Assembly: GCA_900555735.1 (NCBI GenBank)
Contig: USMI01000109.1
Span: forward strand, 1-6,626
DNA: 6,626 bases
Direction: 5' to 3'
Source of the DNA: an uncultured Eubacteriales bacterium
GTDB lineage: Bacteria > Bacillota > Clostridia > Oscillospirales > Oscillospiraceae
Shown here: piece by piece, positions 5,346 to 6,626 of the stretch
How the letters are laid out: every line of letters starts with the position of its first letter
How positions within the stretch are numbered: position 1 is the stretch's first letter
The notes under the pieces: generated by a model
Seen by the model: the letters and a program-made list of their open reading frames with translations, nothing else
Databases searched by the model: none
What the model was told of the DNA's origin: nothing
Program-made: the position numbers and the translations under genes

Positions 5346-5408
5346 GCTATATTGGTTTTATGTTCTCTTGCAAAAAAGATTCCATTTAAAAAGGAGTTAC
5401 ATACACAT

Positions 5409-6284
5409 ATGGAGCAATACAAACGCCGGCCGGGCGACCGGCGGGATGGCCGGCTGCTGCGGGAGCTGGACTCTCTGCACTTCATCACCGGCATCATCTA
5501 CCCCAACCGCTGCGATAACGAGGCCTATATCTCCCAGCGCATCGACCTGACGGCCATCAACGCATACCTCGCCAAGAAGAACGAGATGAAAACGGACTTT
5601 CCCTATACTATGTTCCACCTGATCGTGACGGCCCTGCTGAAAACCATCACCCTGCGGCCCAAGCTGAACCGTTTCATCGTCAACAGCAACTTCTATCAGC
5701 GCAACGAGGTGTCCGCCGCCTTCGTGGTGAAGAAGCAGTTCTCCGACAAGGGCGCCGAGGCGCTGGCCTTCCTCCACAGCAAGGAGGACTTCACCGTGGA
5801 GGACGTGCACGAGTATATCCGCTCACAGGTACAGTCCTGCCGGGGCGAGAAGGCGGATTCCTCCACCGAGAACATGGATATCCTCAACAAGCTGCCCCGG
5901 TGGCTGGGCAAGACCGCCGTCAAGTTCATCATGTGGCTGGATAAGCACGGCTGGGTACCCAAGGACATGGTGGCTACCGACCCCTATTACAGCTCCGTTA
6001 CCCTGTCCAATCTGGGTTCTATCAAGCTCAAGTGCGGCTATCACCACCTGACCAACTGGGGCACCTGCTCCCTGTTCTGCATCATCGGCGAGAAAAAGCT
6101 GTCCCCCATCTACGACGCGCAGGGCAACGTGACCATGCACGAGACGCTGGATCTGGGCCTGACCATCGACGAGCGGCTGGCCGACGGCTATTACTATTCC
6201 AAGTCGGTGCGGCTGCTGAAATACCTGCTGGAGCACCCCGAAGAACTGGAGAAGCCTTTGAAGGAGGAAGTACAATATGAGTGA
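5409..6284 (+). CDS. Stand-alone E2/CAT-fold acyltransferase-like protein lacking the catalytic His
   Basis: A 291-residue protein resembling the catalytic domain of 2-oxoacid dehydrogenase E2 acyltransferases (chloramphenicol-acetyltransferase fold). It has no lipoyl or E1/E3-binding domain before it. FPYTMFHLIVTALLKTITLRP (64-84) with PKLNRFI (84-90) matches the kAla.al...P.lN core. VTLSNLGSIKLKCGYHHLTNWG (197-218) matches the tiSNlG...g..h....n segment. The C-terminal TIDERLADG (252-260) stands where E2 proteins have DHRxxDG, so the catalytic His is Glu255 here while Asp259 and Gly260 remain. Normal HxxxD-type acyl transfer is therefore doubtful. The ATG at 5409 is preceded by AAGGAG at a rather long 12-nt spacing; a TTG at 5352 falls at the transcription start and is unlikely. 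It overlaps the following acyl-CoA ligase gene by 8 nt, suggesting a shared job on acyl-CoA. Confidence 0.83.
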   Translation: MEQYKRRPGDRRDGRLLRELDSLHFITGIIYPNRCDNEAYISQRIDLTAINAYLAKKNEMKTDFPYTMFHLIVTALLKTITLRPKLNRFIVNSNFYQRNEVSAAFVVKKQFSDKGAEALAFLHSKEDFTVEDVHEYIRSQVQSCRGEKADSSTENMDILNKLPRWLGKTAVKFIMWLDKHGWVPKDMVATDPYYSSVTLSNLGSIKLKCGYHHLTNWGTCSLFCIIGEKKLSPIYDAQGNVTMHETLDLGLTIDERLADGYYYSKSVRLLKYLLEHPEELEKPLKEEVQYE

Positions 6285-6626
6285 AGTCAAGACCCCGTGG
6301 AAGGACTATCTGGGCGACGTGCCCATGCACCTGGAGTATTTTCAGGGCAGCATGTTCGACGCGGTAGAGAAGATCGCCGAGCAGTATCCCAATAACATCG
6401 CCTTCGATTTCATGGGCAAGTCCACCACCTACCGCAAGATGGTGCAGGAGATTGAAAAGTGCGCCAAGAGCCTGAAAACGCTGGGCGTGCGGCCCGGCGA
6501 CAAGGTCACCATCGCCATGCCCAACTGCCCCCAGGCCATCTATATGTTCTATGCCGTGAATCTGGTGGGCGGCATCGCCAACATGATCCACCCCCTGTCG
6601 GCGGAGAAGGAGATCGAGTTCTATCT
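6277..6626 (+). CDS. AMP-forming acyl-CoA synthetase, N-terminal part (cut by window edge)
   Basis: The first 116 residues of a class I adenylate-forming enzyme, which would activate a carboxylic acid with ATP to an acyl-AMP and then transfer it to CoA. After a linker it shows MFDAVEKIAEQYPNNIAFDFMG (26-47), TTYRKMVQEIEKCAKSLKTLGV (50-71) and RPGDKVTIAMPNCPQAIYMFYAVNLVG (72-98), the usual N-terminal subdomain of fatty-acid or aromatic acyl-CoA ligases. The ATP P-loop and the A8 motif lie beyond the window, so chain-length or substrate preference cannot be judged. The ATG at 6277 has AAGGAGG (6261-6267) 9 nt upstream, inside the preceding gene. The 8-nt overlap with the E2-like gene implies translational coupling from the same strong promoter. 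Confidence 0.92.
   Translation, partial: MSEVKTPWKDYLGDVPMHLEYFQGSMFDAVEKIAEQYPNNIAFDFMGKSTTYRKMVQEIEKCAKSLKTLGVRPGDKVTIAMPNCPQAIYMFYAVNLVGGIANMIHPLSAEKEIEFY

Noticed and set aside
5352..5408. Upstream TTG start for the E2-like protein (19 extra residues)
   Set aside because: It falls at the expected transcription start, leaving no leader or ribosome binding site.

Overview
The window looks like chromosomal DNA of a GC-rich, low-oxygen Gram-positive bacterium, most likely a gut Clostridia of the Oscillospiraceae type. This is inference. It rests on the strong AGGAGG-type ribosome binding sites in front of nearly every gene, sigma-A style promoters in short AT-rich gaps between GC-rich genes, and protein families typical of that group: a MepA-like MATE pump, a DIP1984-family protein, a stand-alone E2-like acyltransferase next to an acyl-CoA ligase, and a macro/NADAR fusion. 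I see no transposase, phage gene, CRISPR array or intact RNA gene.

Left part (1-2302, all on the minus strand). Reading right to left, a papain/C39-like cysteine peptidase homologue and a small cupin form a two-gene operon that ends in a strong hairpin terminator (1383-1416). Just beyond it, a near-consensus promoter drives marR followed 4 nt later by a MATE drug/sodium antiporter gene that runs off the left edge. Two copies of a 14-bp imperfect palindrome sit in that promoter, one between -35 and -10 and one over the start site. Together they form a perfect 16-bp inverted repeat, a textbook layout for MarR autorepression with efflux induction.

Middle part (2303-3545). Back-to-back promoters serve the peptidase-cupin operon leftward and a plus-strand gene rightward. 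The rightward gene encodes a fusion of the C-terminal half of a macro domain with a complete NADAR (YbiA-like) domain, which suggests ADP-ribose or NAD-related chemistry. It ends in a 21-bp perfect-stem terminator that can work in both directions. A 215-nt non-coding stretch follows, containing several hairpins; one looks like a tRNA T-arm, but no tRNA can be folded around it.

Right part (3546-6626). On the minus strand, a catabolic-type threonine ammonia-lyase (PLP domain plus ACT domain) is followed 4 nt later by a DIP1984-family coiled-coil protein. Diverging from it, a perfect-consensus promoter (TTGACA-N17-TATAAT) overlapped by a dyad drives an E2/CAT-fold acyltransferase-like protein whose usual catalytic DHR motif reads DER. 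This gene overlaps by 8 nt the start of an AMP-forming acyl-CoA ligase gene that is cut by the right edge.

The most unusual items are the half-macro/NADAR fusion, the His-less E2-like protein coupled to an acyl-CoA ligase, and the structured non-coding stretch.
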